Shown piece after piece: positions 1 to 7,204 of a DNA stretch of 64,000 nucleotides; the stretch's first letter is position 1, and each line of letters begins with the position of its first letter. The translations under genes and the position numbers were made by a program. Under the pieces are notes generated by a model. The model was not told the DNA's origin. It made no database searches and saw only the letters and a list, made by a program, of their open reading frames with translations. The stretch is taken from assembly GCA_035628915.1 (NCBI GenBank), contig DASPIW010000009.1, positions 57,451 to 121,450 on the forward strand, read 5' to 3'. The stretch is from JARBUG01 sp035628915 (GTDB taxonomy: Bacteria; Bacillota; Sulfobacillia; Symbiobacteriales; Symbiobacteriaceae).

Positions 1-1207
1 CCTGCCCGACGATCACGTCGCCGTTGGCCAACTGCTGAATGTAGTGCCGCACCACGGGCGTGTTGATCACCTGCCACGGATCGGCCGAGCCGACTTTGTG
101 GTAGGACCACCGGTAGTAGGCGTGGGCTTCGGCCAACTCCTCGCCGAAGAAGACATGGGGCTCCAGCCGTCCGGCGAACGGTGCGCCGCCGGGCGCCAGC
201 CCGTCCACAATGTCGCTGATGTTGACGTAGTTGCCGATGGTCAGAATGCCCACCTCGTTGCCGGTCAGGTATTCGGCGGGCGGGAAGACTTCGACCCGCG
301 GGTCGGTGATCCGCAAAATCACTTCCTGGCCGCGGTACTCCCAGTGCGTTGCTTCGCCGACGGGCGGCGCGTAGACCACCGTCCACTCCCCGCCCAACTG
401 ATACTCGACCTTGAAGTACAGGTCGGGCCACGGCCCAAGGGGTCCGTCGGGACTGCTGAGATACGGCCACGTGTGGAAGGAGACGTCAAACCGGCCGTTC
501 TGGTCGGTGGGGATGCGGGCCTGCTCCTCCAGGGTGTAGCGGATCCAGGGCCGCAGCACGTGGATCAGCTCCCAGCGCCGGGGCCACGCCTGGTAGAGCC
601 CGATCATCCAATCCCTCAGGGCGTGCACCGGCAGCGCCCGGACGATCTGCGGATCGGTCGGAATCTGCAGGCCGTGGGCCCGCTGCTCAATCAGGCGGAG
701 CAGTTCGTCGCGCACCCGGAAGACCGGCGCATCTTCCAGCCCCATGATGAACCGGATGACCGCATCGACCTCGTAGACAACCACACGCGTACGGGGGACC
801 GGCACGTCCACAACGGTCCCATGATACTCCACCGCCTTGACGACCTGGCCGCGCACCCGGGTGGCGACGGGCGCCCAGGCCCTGCAGTAGACCTCGGGAA
901 TGGGCAGCAGTCTGTACTCCGCCTGCCCGTCCCGGAAGTCCCAGAGGGGTTTGTAGGGGTTCATCCGCGTGATTTTCGGCAGGGTGGGCACCATAGCGGC
1001 CTCCAGGGGCGGCGCTACCAAAATGCGGGCAGTCCTTGCCCGCTCCGGAGGCAAGGGCAGCTCCGCGATGCCGTTCTTGACCGGAGCGGTGGCGAGGAGC
1101 TTCCCATGCGGGCTGAAGGCGTAAACAGCTACGGGGACCTCCATTTCGGGATGGGCCTGGAAGCCGATCTCCAGGCGCAGCGCATGCTGGATCAGAGGCG
1201 ACGACAC
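1..1207 (-). CDS. Large hypothetical protein, C-terminus cut by the window edge
   Basis: At least 402 codons stay open on the minus strand to the left edge. The start is a GTG at 1207, eight bases after an AAGGAGGG Shine-Dalgarno sequence. The product has no signal peptide or membrane segment. The first 100 residues are beta-rich and Val/Pro-rich; residues about 150-220 are helical, and the following part has many Trp, Tyr and Gly residues, including a PxGEATHWEYRGQE-type stretch. I do not recognise the family. A plus-strand frame is also open here, but it has no ribosome site and low-complexity content. The gene reads in the same direction as the helicase upstream, but a hairpin at 1338-1365 separates the two. 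Function unknown; that it is coding is well supported. Confidence 0.75.
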   Translation of the reverse strand, partial: MSSPLIQHALRLEIGFQAHPEMEVPVAVYAFSPHGKLLATAPVKNGIAELPLPPERARTARILVAPPLEAAMVPTLPKITRMNPYKPLWDFRDGQAEYRLLPIPEVYCRAWAPVATRVRGQVVKAVEYHGTVVDVPVPRTRVVVYEVDAVIRFIMGLEDAPVFRVRDELLRLIEQRAHGLQIPTDPQIVRALPVHALRDWMIGLYQAWPRRWELIHVLRPWIRYTLEEQARIPTDQNGRFDVSFHTWPYLSSPDGPLGPWPDLYFKVEYQLGGEWTVVYAPPVGEATHWEYRGQEVILRITDPRVEVFPPAEYLTGNEVGILTIGNYVNISDIVDGLAPGGAPFAGRLEPHVFFGEELAEAHAYYRWSYHKVGSADPWQVINTPVVRHYIQQLANGDVIVGQ

Positions 1208-1325
1208 ACTGAACCCTCCTTCACAAGAACCAGTCGGACCCCCTCCGCCACGCGTTTGTGGCGGAGTAAAGGCTGTCCACCTGTTAATAACGGAAGGTTC
1301 ATAGTTTTTCGCCTATTGGTTTGGT

Positions 1326-1366
1326 GACAAACAAGAAGGGCCGCCTCCGTGAAGGAGGCTGGCCCC
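1326..1366 (-). terminator. Rho-independent terminator after the RNA helicase
   Basis: A GGGCCGCCTCC / GGAGGCTGGCCC hairpin (1338-1365) begins 6 bases past the helicase stop and is followed on the minus strand by the U-rich tract TTCTTGTTTGT. Confidence 0.8.
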
Positions 1367-1371
1367 TGTAC

Positions 1372-2958
1372 CTACCGCCGCTTGGCGGGCTCGATATTGA
1401 TCGTCCGGCCCTTGATCGTCGACTCCTGCATGGCGGTGATCACCTGGTGAGCGACGTCCTTGGGCACCTCCACAAACGTAAACCGGTCGTAGATGTTGAT
1501 CAGGCCGATGATGTTGCCCGGAATGCCCGCCTGGCTGGCGATGGAGCGGACCACATCCGCCGGCTGGATCATCTGCTGGCGTCCGACGTTCAGGAAGAGC
1601 CTGACCATGCCGGGCTCCGCCCCGGTATCGCCGAAGTCCACGGCGGGCGCTGCGGCGGGGGTCGTCTTGTCCTCGCCGGAGATCATCTTCAGTGCAGCCG
1701 CCAGCAGAATCTCCGGGTCGTACTCGTCGAGCAGCTCGTCGGCCATCTCCTTGTAGAAGGCCAGCTGCCCTTCGTCCATCACTTTCAGCAGCCGTTCCTT
1801 CAACTGCTCCCGCTGCTTCTCCGCCACGTCCATGAGCGACGGGAGCGGGCGCCGCTGAATGCGGGTCTTCATCACCCGTTCGATCAGGCGCAGCTGGCCG
1901 AACTCACGCGCAGAGATCAGGGTGATCGCCGTACCGGTCCGGCCGGCCCGGCCCGTGCGGCCAATGCGGTGCACATAGCCCTCGGGATCCTGCGGGATGT
2001 CATAGTTGAATACGTGGGTCACGTCCTGAATGTCGAGGCCGCGGGCGGCCACATCGGTGGCGACCAGCAGTTCGACGCCGCCTTCCTTAAAGCGGTTCAT
2101 GACGCGGGTCCGCTGGGCCTGGTTCATGTCGCCGTGGATGCCCTCGGCCAGGTAACCGCGGGCCTGCAGCCCCTCGACCAGCTCATCGACGCCCTTCTTG
2201 GTGCGGCAGAAGCAGATGCCCCGCTCCACATCCTCCATGTCCAGGATGCGGCAGAGCGCCTCGGTCTTAAAGGCGGGCCGAACTTCGTAAAAGAGCTGCT
2301 CAATTTGCGGGACGGTCAGCTGCTGGGGCGAAACCTGAATATGGACCGGATCCTTCATATAGCGGCGGGCCAGGCGCTTGATTTCGTCGGGCATCGTGGC
2401 GGAGAAGAGCAGCGTCTGCCGGGCCTCGGGCGTCCCCGTCAGAATAAACTCGATATCCTCCACAAAACCCATATCCAGCATTTCGTCGGCTTCATCGAGC
2501 ACTACGACCTTCACGCCGGTGATGGAGAGCGTGCCGCGCCGCATGTGGTCCATAATCCGGCCGGGCGTGCCGACCACCACGTCGACTCCGAAATGAAGCG
2601 ACCTGATCTGGCGCTCGATGGACTGCCCGCCGTAGATGGCGATGGTCTTGATCCGCGCGTACTTGCCGATCTTCGTAATCTCTTCGGCCACCTGAACCGC
2701 CAGTTCCCGGGTCGGGCAGAGCACAAGCGCCTGCACGCCCCGCACTTTCGGGTCCAGCTTGTCGATAATCGGAGCGCCGAACGCAGCCGTCTTGCCGGTG
2801 CCGGTCTGAGCCTGGCCGATTACGTCGTGGCCCTCGAGCAGCTTGGGAATCGCCTGCTCCTGAATCGGCGACGGTTCTTCAAATCCCATGTCATCCAGTG
2901 CCTTGAGCACTTTGTCCGAAAGCCCTAAATCCCGAAACGTCAACTTGGTCTCCGTCAT
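1372..2958 (-). CDS. deaD: DEAD-box ATP-dependent RNA helicase (DeaD/CshA type)
   Basis: This 528-residue protein is a cytoplasmic RNA helicase that unwinds short duplexes during ribosome assembly and mRNA turnover. The order is typical: Q motif near residues 8-37 (FRDLGL ... SPIQEQAIP), Walker A AQTGTGKT, motif Ia PTRELA, DEAD box, SAT, and motif VI HRIGRTGRAG in the second RecA domain. A linker with Ala-Pro repeats leads to a C-terminal DbpA-type RNA-binding domain (about residues 450-525, starting MVRLFLNVG). That domain resembles the one that directs DbpA/CsdA relatives to rRNA. Start: ATG after GAGGAGAG. It lies 82 nt downstream of fba and may be partly cotranscribed with it. Cold-shock or glycolysis-linked expression would be an inference only. 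Confidence 0.93.
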   Translation of the reverse strand: MTETKLTFRDLGLSDKVLKALDDMGFEEPSPIQEQAIPKLLEGHDVIGQAQTGTGKTAAFGAPIIDKLDPKVRGVQALVLCPTRELAVQVAEEITKIGKYARIKTIAIYGGQSIERQIRSLHFGVDVVVGTPGRIMDHMRRGTLSITGVKVVVLDEADEMLDMGFVEDIEFILTGTPEARQTLLFSATMPDEIKRLARRYMKDPVHIQVSPQQLTVPQIEQLFYEVRPAFKTEALCRILDMEDVERGICFCRTKKGVDELVEGLQARGYLAEGIHGDMNQAQRTRVMNRFKEGGVELLVATDVAARGLDIQDVTHVFNYDIPQDPEGYVHRIGRTGRAGRTGTAITLISAREFGQLRLIERVMKTRIQRRPLPSLMDVAEKQREQLKERLLKVMDEGQLAFYKEMADELLDEYDPEILLAAALKMISGEDKTTPAAAPAVDFGDTGAEPGMVRLFLNVGRQQMIQPADVVRSIASQAGIPGNIIGLINIYDRFTFVEVPKDVAHQVITAMQESTIKGRTINIEPAKRR

Positions 2959-3040
2959 GTAATCTCTCCTCGGTTGCTTCCTCCCGCGCTGTTAGCCGAC
3001 ACGGAACCCCCTCACCCGTGCCACGCCGCGCATCTACGGG

Positions 3041-3910
3041 CTAAATCCGGCCGCTGGAGCCGAACAGCCGCATTTTCTCCTTGGTGACCGCCTTGACCGC
3101 TGCACGGGCAGGGCCAATCAGGTGCCGGGGGTCATCGACGCCGGGCTTCTTCGCCAGCGTCTCACGGACGCCGCCCACGAAGGCCAGCTTCAGCTCGGTG
3201 CCGATGTTGATCTTGCTGACGCCTGCGGCAATCGCGTCACGAATCATATGGTCCGGGGTGCCGGAACCGCCGTGCAGCACCAGGGCGACCTGCGGGGCAA
3301 CTGCTTTGACCGCCCGGAAGATGCGGCCCATGCGCTCGATGTCCAGCTTCGGTTCGCCATGGTAGAGCCCATGGGCGTTCCCGATGGCGACTGCAACGGC
3401 ATCGATGCCGGTGTCGACGGCAAAGCGGGCGGCTTCATCAGGCTCGGTCATGGTCGCCTCGGCGGCGGAGACGACAATGTTCTCCTCCACGCCGCCAATC
3501 TTGCCGATTTCGCCTTCCACGGTGGCGCCGACGGCGTGGGCCATCTCCACCACCTTCCGGGTGATGGCCACGTTATCATCATACGAGAAGTGCGAGGCAT
3601 CCACCATAACCGATTTGAAACCCGCCACGATACATTGTGCGGCCATGTCAAACGAGGGGCCGTGGTCGAGGTGGGCGACAATGGGCACAGGCGCAGCGTC
3701 AGCTAGTGTTTTGACGATGTTCGCGATGGTTTGGAGACCGGCATATTTGATTGCGCCTTCAGAAATGATCAGGATCGCCGGGGATTTTTCTTCGACCGCC
3801 GCCTCGATGACGGCCTGGGCGGTTTCAAGGTTCTGGATGCCAAAGGCGCCGACTGCATAGTTGCCCGCTTCGGCGGGCTTCAGAACATCGCTCAGCGTTG
3901 TCAGCGGCAT
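3041..3910 (-). CDS. fba: Class II fructose-1,6-bisphosphate aldolase
   Basis: The 289-residue zinc aldolase interconverts fructose 1,6-bisphosphate with dihydroxyacetone phosphate and glyceraldehyde 3-phosphate. Class II signatures are visible: HLDHGPSF (zinc-binding His and neighbouring Asp), DASHFSYDDN, NAHGLYHGEP (second zinc His), LHGGSGTP, and the family C-terminus KEKMRLFGSSG. Length is normal. It could also be read as a tagatose-bisphosphate aldolase (GatY/KbaY), which shares these motifs, but proximity to gapA and mgsA favours glycolysis. The gene starts 14 nt after the mgsA stop and is almost certainly in one operon with it. Start ATG at 3910. Confidence 0.92.
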   Translation of the reverse strand: MPLTTLSDVLKPAEAGNYAVGAFGIQNLETAQAVIEAAVEEKSPAILIISEGAIKYAGLQTIANIVKTLADAAPVPIVAHLDHGPSFDMAAQCIVAGFKSVMVDASHFSYDDNVAITRKVVEMAHAVGATVEGEIGKIGGVEENIVVSAAEATMTEPDEAARFAVDTGIDAVAVAIGNAHGLYHGEPKLDIERMGRIFRAVKAVAPQVALVLHGGSGTPDHMIRDAIAAGVSKINIGTELKLAFVGGVRETLAKKPGVDDPRHLIGPARAAVKAVTKEKMRLFGSSGRI

Positions 3911-3924
3911 GGGTCAGGGCCTCC

Positions 3925-4296
3925 CTATCTGGCTTTTAGCAGATCATTAACGAACATGCGGGCAGAACCCAGATTCGTGGCAACGGGAATGTCCCGCACG
4001 TCGCAGAGGCGCAGGAGCGCCGAGACGTCCGGTTCATGGGGCATCGCGGTAAGCGGATCGCGCAGGAAGATGACCATGTCCATCTGGCCGGTGGCCACGA
4101 GCGAGCCAATTTGCTGATCGCCGCCCATAGGGCCGGAGAGGAAGCAGTGGACGCCCAGCCCGGTGTGCTCGGAAATCAGCTTGCCGGTGGTGCCTGTGGC
4201 GAAGAGCTCATGGCCTTCGAACGCGGCCTTGTGGTCCGCGACCAGCTTAATCATTGCCAGTTTGCGGTTATCGTGTGCGATCAGGGCGATTCGCAT
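3925..4296 (-). CDS. mgsA: Methylglyoxal synthase
   Basis: The 123-residue enzyme converts dihydroxyacetone phosphate to methylglyoxal and phosphate, opening the methylglyoxal bypass when phosphate is limiting. Family motifs: MRIALIAHDNRK at the N-terminus, the phosphate-binding ATGTTGKLI, the SGPMGGDQQIG loop and FLRDPLTAMPHEPDVSALLR, which contains the catalytic Asp. The ATG at 4296 is chosen because it begins the conserved domain and follows AAGGAGG by 11 nt; the same frame is open further upstream but without homologous sequence. The gene precedes fba by 14 nt, so supply of dihydroxyacetone phosphate and its drain are encoded together. A structured leader (4438-4496) precedes it. Confidence 0.93.
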   Translation of the reverse strand: MRIALIAHDNRKLAMIKLVADHKAAFEGHELFATGTTGKLISEHTGLGVHCFLSGPMGGDQQIGSLVATGQMDMVIFLRDPLTAMPHEPDVSALLRLCDVRDIPVATNLGSARMFVNDLLKAR

Positions 4297-4437
4297 GCTC
4301 TTTTTCGCCTCCTTGTGGGGGGGGCTGTGGTCGGGGTGGTCGTTCCGCCCCTGGGTCTTCGTGAACGGCTGCGGCCGTGGGCACTCGTTGCGCCACTGGG
4401 TCTCCGGCAAGAGGCAGTAGGCCTAATGTCGGGTTCC

Positions 4438-4496
4438 GGCGCCATCGGAACCGTTCTTAAGGGACCTTCTCTGAGGGACGCACCGCCGATGGCACC
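4438..4496 (-). ncRNA. Long hairpin in the mgsA-fba leader, possible cis-regulatory RNA
   Basis: In the 390-nt gap between gapA and mgsA the minus-strand RNA can form an 11-bp stem GGUGCCAUCGG / CCGAUGGCGCC closing a 37-nt loop with further pairing. It sits 140-200 nt upstream of the mgsA start and downstream of the gapA terminator. It matches no riboswitch class I know; a T-box and a fluoride aptamer were looked for and not seen. Confidence 0.3.
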
Positions 4497-4559
4497 AGAC
4501 GTCGGTAAGGCCAACTGTCCTCTAGCCTCCGACGCCAAACGGCGCCACGAGTACCCCCG

Positions 4560-4595
4560 GACAAAACGGGAGCCCCTCAGCAGTATCTGAGGGGC
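4560..4595 (-). terminator. Terminator after gapA
   Basis: GCCCCTCAG / CTGAGGGGC stem (4572-4595) followed on the minus strand by CTCCCGTTTTGTCC. A second, stronger 12-bp stem ACCGTTTCCGTC / GACGGAAACGGT lies just upstream at 4629-4666. Confidence 0.7.
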
Positions 4596-4606
4596 GTCCC
4601 AGCGGA

Positions 4607-4689
4607 CTCCTCGTTTCGTCAGGCTCGAACCGTTTCCGTCGGCCGGGAGTTGCGGACGGAAACGGTCCGACCCTTCCTTCAACTCCCTA
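4607..4689 (-). repeat. Bipartite interspersed repeat, copy 1 (interrupted by a hairpin)
   Basis: The 27-nt block 4607-4633 is identical at 25 of 27 positions to 48434-48460 (spoIIIAB-AC junction). The block 4676-4689, which includes the gapA stop codon, matches 48461-48474 at 12 of 14 positions. Between the two blocks copy 1 carries an extra stretch of about 42 nt containing a 12-bp hairpin, which copy 2 lacks. Confidence 0.6.
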
Positions 4690-5697
4690 GAGGCCCTTGG
4701 CGGCGACGAAGGCGATCAGGTCGGCGAGGCGGCAGCTGTAGCCCCATTCGTTATCGTACCAGGCGATTACTTTGACCAGGTTGCCGTCCAGCAGTAGGGT
4801 GCTGGGGGCGTCGACGATCGACGAGTTGGGGTTGCCCTTGAAGTCCATGGAGACCAGCTCGGCCTCTTCATAGGCCAGAATCCCCTTCAGTTCGCCCTCG
4901 GCGGCGGCCTTCAGGGCAGCGTTGACTTCTTCCTTCGTGGTCTTGGTGGCCAGTTCGGCGGTGAAGTCGACGACGGAGACGACCGGGGTCGGGACACGCA
5001 GGGAGAAGCCGGTCAGCTTGCCCTTCAGCTCGGGCAGCACCAGGGCGACGGCCTTGGCGGCGCCGGTGGTGGTCGGAATGATGGAGAGTGCACCGGCCCG
5101 GGCCCGACGGAGATCCTTATGCGGGAAGTCCAGGATGACCTGGTCGTTGGTGTAGCTATGGACGGTGTTCATCATGCCCTTGACGATACCGAACTTCTCC
5201 TGCAGCACCTTGACCACCGGCGCCAGGCAGTTGGTGGTGCACGAAGCGTTGGAGATCACATTGTGTGCCTTGGGGTCATACTTGCCTTCGTTGACGCCCA
5301 TGACGATGGTGATGTCCTCGTTCTTGGCCGGAGCGGAGATGATGACTTTCTTGGCGCCGCCTTTGGTGATGTGGACTTCGGCCTTCTCCTTCTCGGTGAA
5401 CCGGCCGGTGGACTCGACCACGACGTCGACTTCATGCTTGGCCCAGGGAATCTCGGCGGGATCCTTCGAGGCATAGACCCGAATGGGCCTGCCGTTCACG
5501 ACGATGGAATCCTCGGTGGCGGTGACCGTGGCGTCCAGAATGCCAAAGTTGGTGTCGTACTTCAGCAGGTGAGCCGAGGTGGCGGGTGGGGTAAGGTCGT
5601 TGATGGCAACCACTTCGATATCGGGGCGGTTCATGATGATACGGAAGAAGCGGCGACCGATGGATCCAAATCCGTTAATGCCAACCCGAACGGTCAT
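4687..5697 (-). CDS. gapA: Glyceraldehyde-3-phosphate dehydrogenase
   Basis: The 336-residue glycolytic enzyme oxidises glyceraldehyde 3-phosphate to 1,3-bisphosphoglycerate. Visible are the NAD-binding N-terminus VGINGFGSIGR, the catalytic SNASCTTNCLAP with the nucleophilic Cys, and the C-terminal WYDNEWGYS. An acidic residue in the early NAD region (AINDLT) fits NAD rather than NADP preference. The ATG at 5697 follows AGGAGGCACCTACA and starts the conserved domain, so the 10 upstream residues of the longer frame are dropped. It begins 33 nt after the ROK regulator gene, the place usually held by cggR in other Firmicutes. No pgk, tpi or eno follows; a terminator does. Confidence 0.96.
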   Translation of the reverse strand: MTVRVGINGFGSIGRRFFRIIMNRPDIEVVAINDLTPPATSAHLLKYDTNFGILDATVTATEDSIVVNGRPIRVYASKDPAEIPWAKHEVDVVVESTGRFTEKEKAEVHITKGGAKKVIISAPAKNEDITIVMGVNEGKYDPKAHNVISNASCTTNCLAPVVKVLQEKFGIVKGMMNTVHSYTNDQVILDFPHKDLRRARAGALSIIPTTTGAAKAVALVLPELKGKLTGFSLRVPTPVVSVVDFTAELATKTTKEEVNAALKAAAEGELKGILAYEEAELVSMDFKGNPNSSIVDAPSTLLLDGNLVKVIAWYDNEWGYSCRLADLIAFVAAKGL

Positions 5698-5730
5698 TGT
5701 AGGTGCCTCCTCTACTGCTTTGCACACGCT

Positions 5731-6951
5731 TTAGCCGACGGTAGGAACCCGAAACAGTTCTTCTATCACCAGGGCCGCTCCGCCCAGGGGGCAGGAGTCT
5801 TCACCCAGTGGTGTCAGGGATATCTGGACCTTTTCGCGCAGCGCCGGGAGCGAACGGGCCATCGCCGCTTCCCGCAGGGGCTGCATCAGGAAGTTGCCGG
5901 CCCGGCCGGTGCCGCCGCCGACCACGACCATGGACGGGTTGAGCAGGTTGATCAGATTGCCAGCGGCCAGTCCCAAATACCGGCCCGCTTCCGCTAGTGT
6001 ATCCCGCGCAAGCTCATCGCCCTCGTCGGCCGCTTCAATCACCGTTGTGGCAATGACCTGGTCCAGGTCCCCTTCCACCATCTCGGCGATGCGTGACGGC
6101 TGTCCCTGGCCCATCCGCCGGACCGCCCGCCGGGCGATGGCCGTCGCGCTCGCCACGGTCTCCAGGCAGCCGAAGCTGCCGCAGCGGCAGCGGGGACCTT
6201 CGTTGTCGACCACCATGTGGCCGATCTCGCCGGCGCCTTCATGGGCGCCGCCGTACAGCTCCCCGCCGATGATCAGGCCGGCGCCAATCCCGATGCCGAC
6301 CCGTATGTAAGCAAAGTTGTCGACGCCCCGCGCACAGCCGAAGGAGTGCTCGCCCCAGGCCATGGCCCGGGCATCGTTCTCAATCCAGACGGGCAGCACG
6401 AGCCGCTTCTCCAGCAGCTGCACGACCGGCAGATCCTTCACGTCATAGTGCGGTGAGTAGTGCCAGATGCCCTCTCTGCGGTGGACCATGCCCGTGATGC
6501 CCAGGCCGACGCCGGCCACGGGCACGGGGCGCTGGGTCTGCGGCAAGTCGGAGAGCAGCTCCCGGACGGCCTCTTCCACCCGCCTCAGTTCCCGCATGGG
6601 GTCGGTCGATTCCACCCGATACTTCACGCGGCGCACCACGCGGCCCGCCAGATCGGAGAGCACCGCCCTGACGTGCCCGGCGGAAAGCTCCGCCCCCACT
6701 ACGTACCGCGCCCGGGGGTTAAAGCGCAGGAGAATTGGCGGGCGCCCGCCGGATGATTCGCCGGTGCCCATCTCTTCTACCCAGCCTTCTTCGAGCAGTT
6801 CCGACACCACCGCCGAAATGGTCGGCCTGGTCAGTCCCGTCTGCTCCGCCGCATCGGCGCGCGAGATCGGCCCCGCTAACCGGATCAGCCGCAGGACCCG
6901 CTGTTTGTTAATCGCCCGGATCAATTCAGGGCCGGCAAGCATGCACTTCAC
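5731..6951 (-). CDS. ROK-family transcriptional regulator (NagC/XylR type)
   Basis: The 406-residue protein has an N-terminal winged helix-turn-helix (residues about 10-70, ISRADAAEQTGLTRPTISAVVSELLEEGWVEE) followed by a ROK sugar-kinase-like domain. The ROK domain shows a DNDARAMAWGE-like active-site segment (ENDARAMAWGE) and the zinc motif GHMVVDNEGPRCRCGSFGCLE with its cysteines. Such proteins repress sugar genes and release DNA on binding a sugar or sugar phosphate. Its position directly before gapA suggests control of triose-phosphate flux, in the role CggR plays elsewhere; this is inference. Two related 16-bp sites upstream (6966-6981 and 7061-7076) look like autoregulatory operators. 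Confidence 0.88.
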   Translation of the reverse strand: MKCMLAGPELIRAINKQRVLRLIRLAGPISRADAAEQTGLTRPTISAVVSELLEEGWVEEMGTGESSGGRPPILLRFNPRARYVVGAELSAGHVRAVLSDLAGRVVRRVKYRVESTDPMRELRRVEEAVRELLSDLPQTQRPVPVAGVGLGITGMVHRREGIWHYSPHYDVKDLPVVQLLEKRLVLPVWIENDARAMAWGEHSFGCARGVDNFAYIRVGIGIGAGLIIGGELYGGAHEGAGEIGHMVVDNEGPRCRCGSFGCLETVASATAIARRAVRRMGQGQPSRIAEMVEGDLDQVIATTVIEAADEGDELARDTLAEAGRYLGLAAGNLINLLNPSMVVVGGGTGRAGNFLMQPLREAAMARSLPALREKVQISLTPLGEDSCPLGGAALVIEELFRVPTVG

Positions 6952-6965
6952 TTCCCTCAGGCTTA

Positions 6966-6981
6966 CGTAAAGCGACTTAAC
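6966..6981. promoter_or_regulatory. Putative ROK operator 1
   Basis: CGTAAAGCGACTTAAC is a near-palindrome and differs from operator 2 (7061-7076) only in the central bases. It lies 15 bp upstream of the ROK start codon, in the 5' leader. Confidence 0.5.
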
Positions 6982-7020
6982 GAAGTGTGCCGAGAGAGAG
7001 CCGCTGATCCGCGGCTTCAG

Positions 7021-7053
7021 CTATATTTTCCCCAACTTCCGGCGAAATGTCAA
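7021..7053 (-). promoter_or_regulatory. Probable promoter of the ROK-gapA operon
   Basis: The minus strand carries a perfect -35 TTGACA (7053-7048) and an AT-rich AAAATATAG segment near 7021-7029 that could supply the -10, though spacing is loose. The promoter lies between the two operator copies, as expected for repression by looping or by double occupancy. Confidence 0.45.
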
Positions 7054-7060
7054 GTTACAC

Positions 7061-7076
7061 CGTAAAGTCGCTTAAC
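7061..7076. promoter_or_regulatory. Putative ROK operator 2
   Basis: CGTAAAGTCGCTTAAC, 95 bp from operator 1 in the same orientation and just upstream of the TTGACA box. Confidence 0.5.
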
Positions 7077-7163
7077 AAACCTCCACATGTGCCAATTCCT
7101 GTAGGTCTTTTGCTCTAGTCTGCCCCCTTCATCCGCCGCCGAACCGGCATGCGGGGAGGACGA

Positions 7164-7191
7164 GGGCGGCGCCCGGCGCCGGGCGCCGCCC
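7164..7191 (-). terminator. GC hairpin after cinA
   Basis: Self-complementary GGGCGGCGCCCGG.../...CCGGGCGCCGCCC placed 14 nt beyond the cinA stop. It lacks a clear U tract, so it may be a transcript end-stabiliser rather than a classical terminator. Confidence 0.4.
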
Positions 7192-7204
7192 GCACAATGC
7201 ATGC

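Noticed and set aside
44..2928. Long plus-strand open frames (427 and 535 codons) at the left end
   Set aside because: They overlie convincing minus-strand genes (unknown protein, DEAD-box helicase), have no ribosome site and show the His/Arg/Gly-rich composition of GC-bias shadows.
4300..4560. T-box riboswitch before mgsA
   Set aside because: No AGGGUGGNACCGCG sequence or Stem I features; downstream genes are not aminoacyl-tRNA or amino-acid genes.
4596..4640. Hammerhead-ribozyme-like CTGACGA...GAAAC in the gapA 3' region
   Set aside because: Stem II and the GAAA spacing are absent; the bases overlap instead of forming the core. It is better explained as the repeat shared with 48.4 kb.
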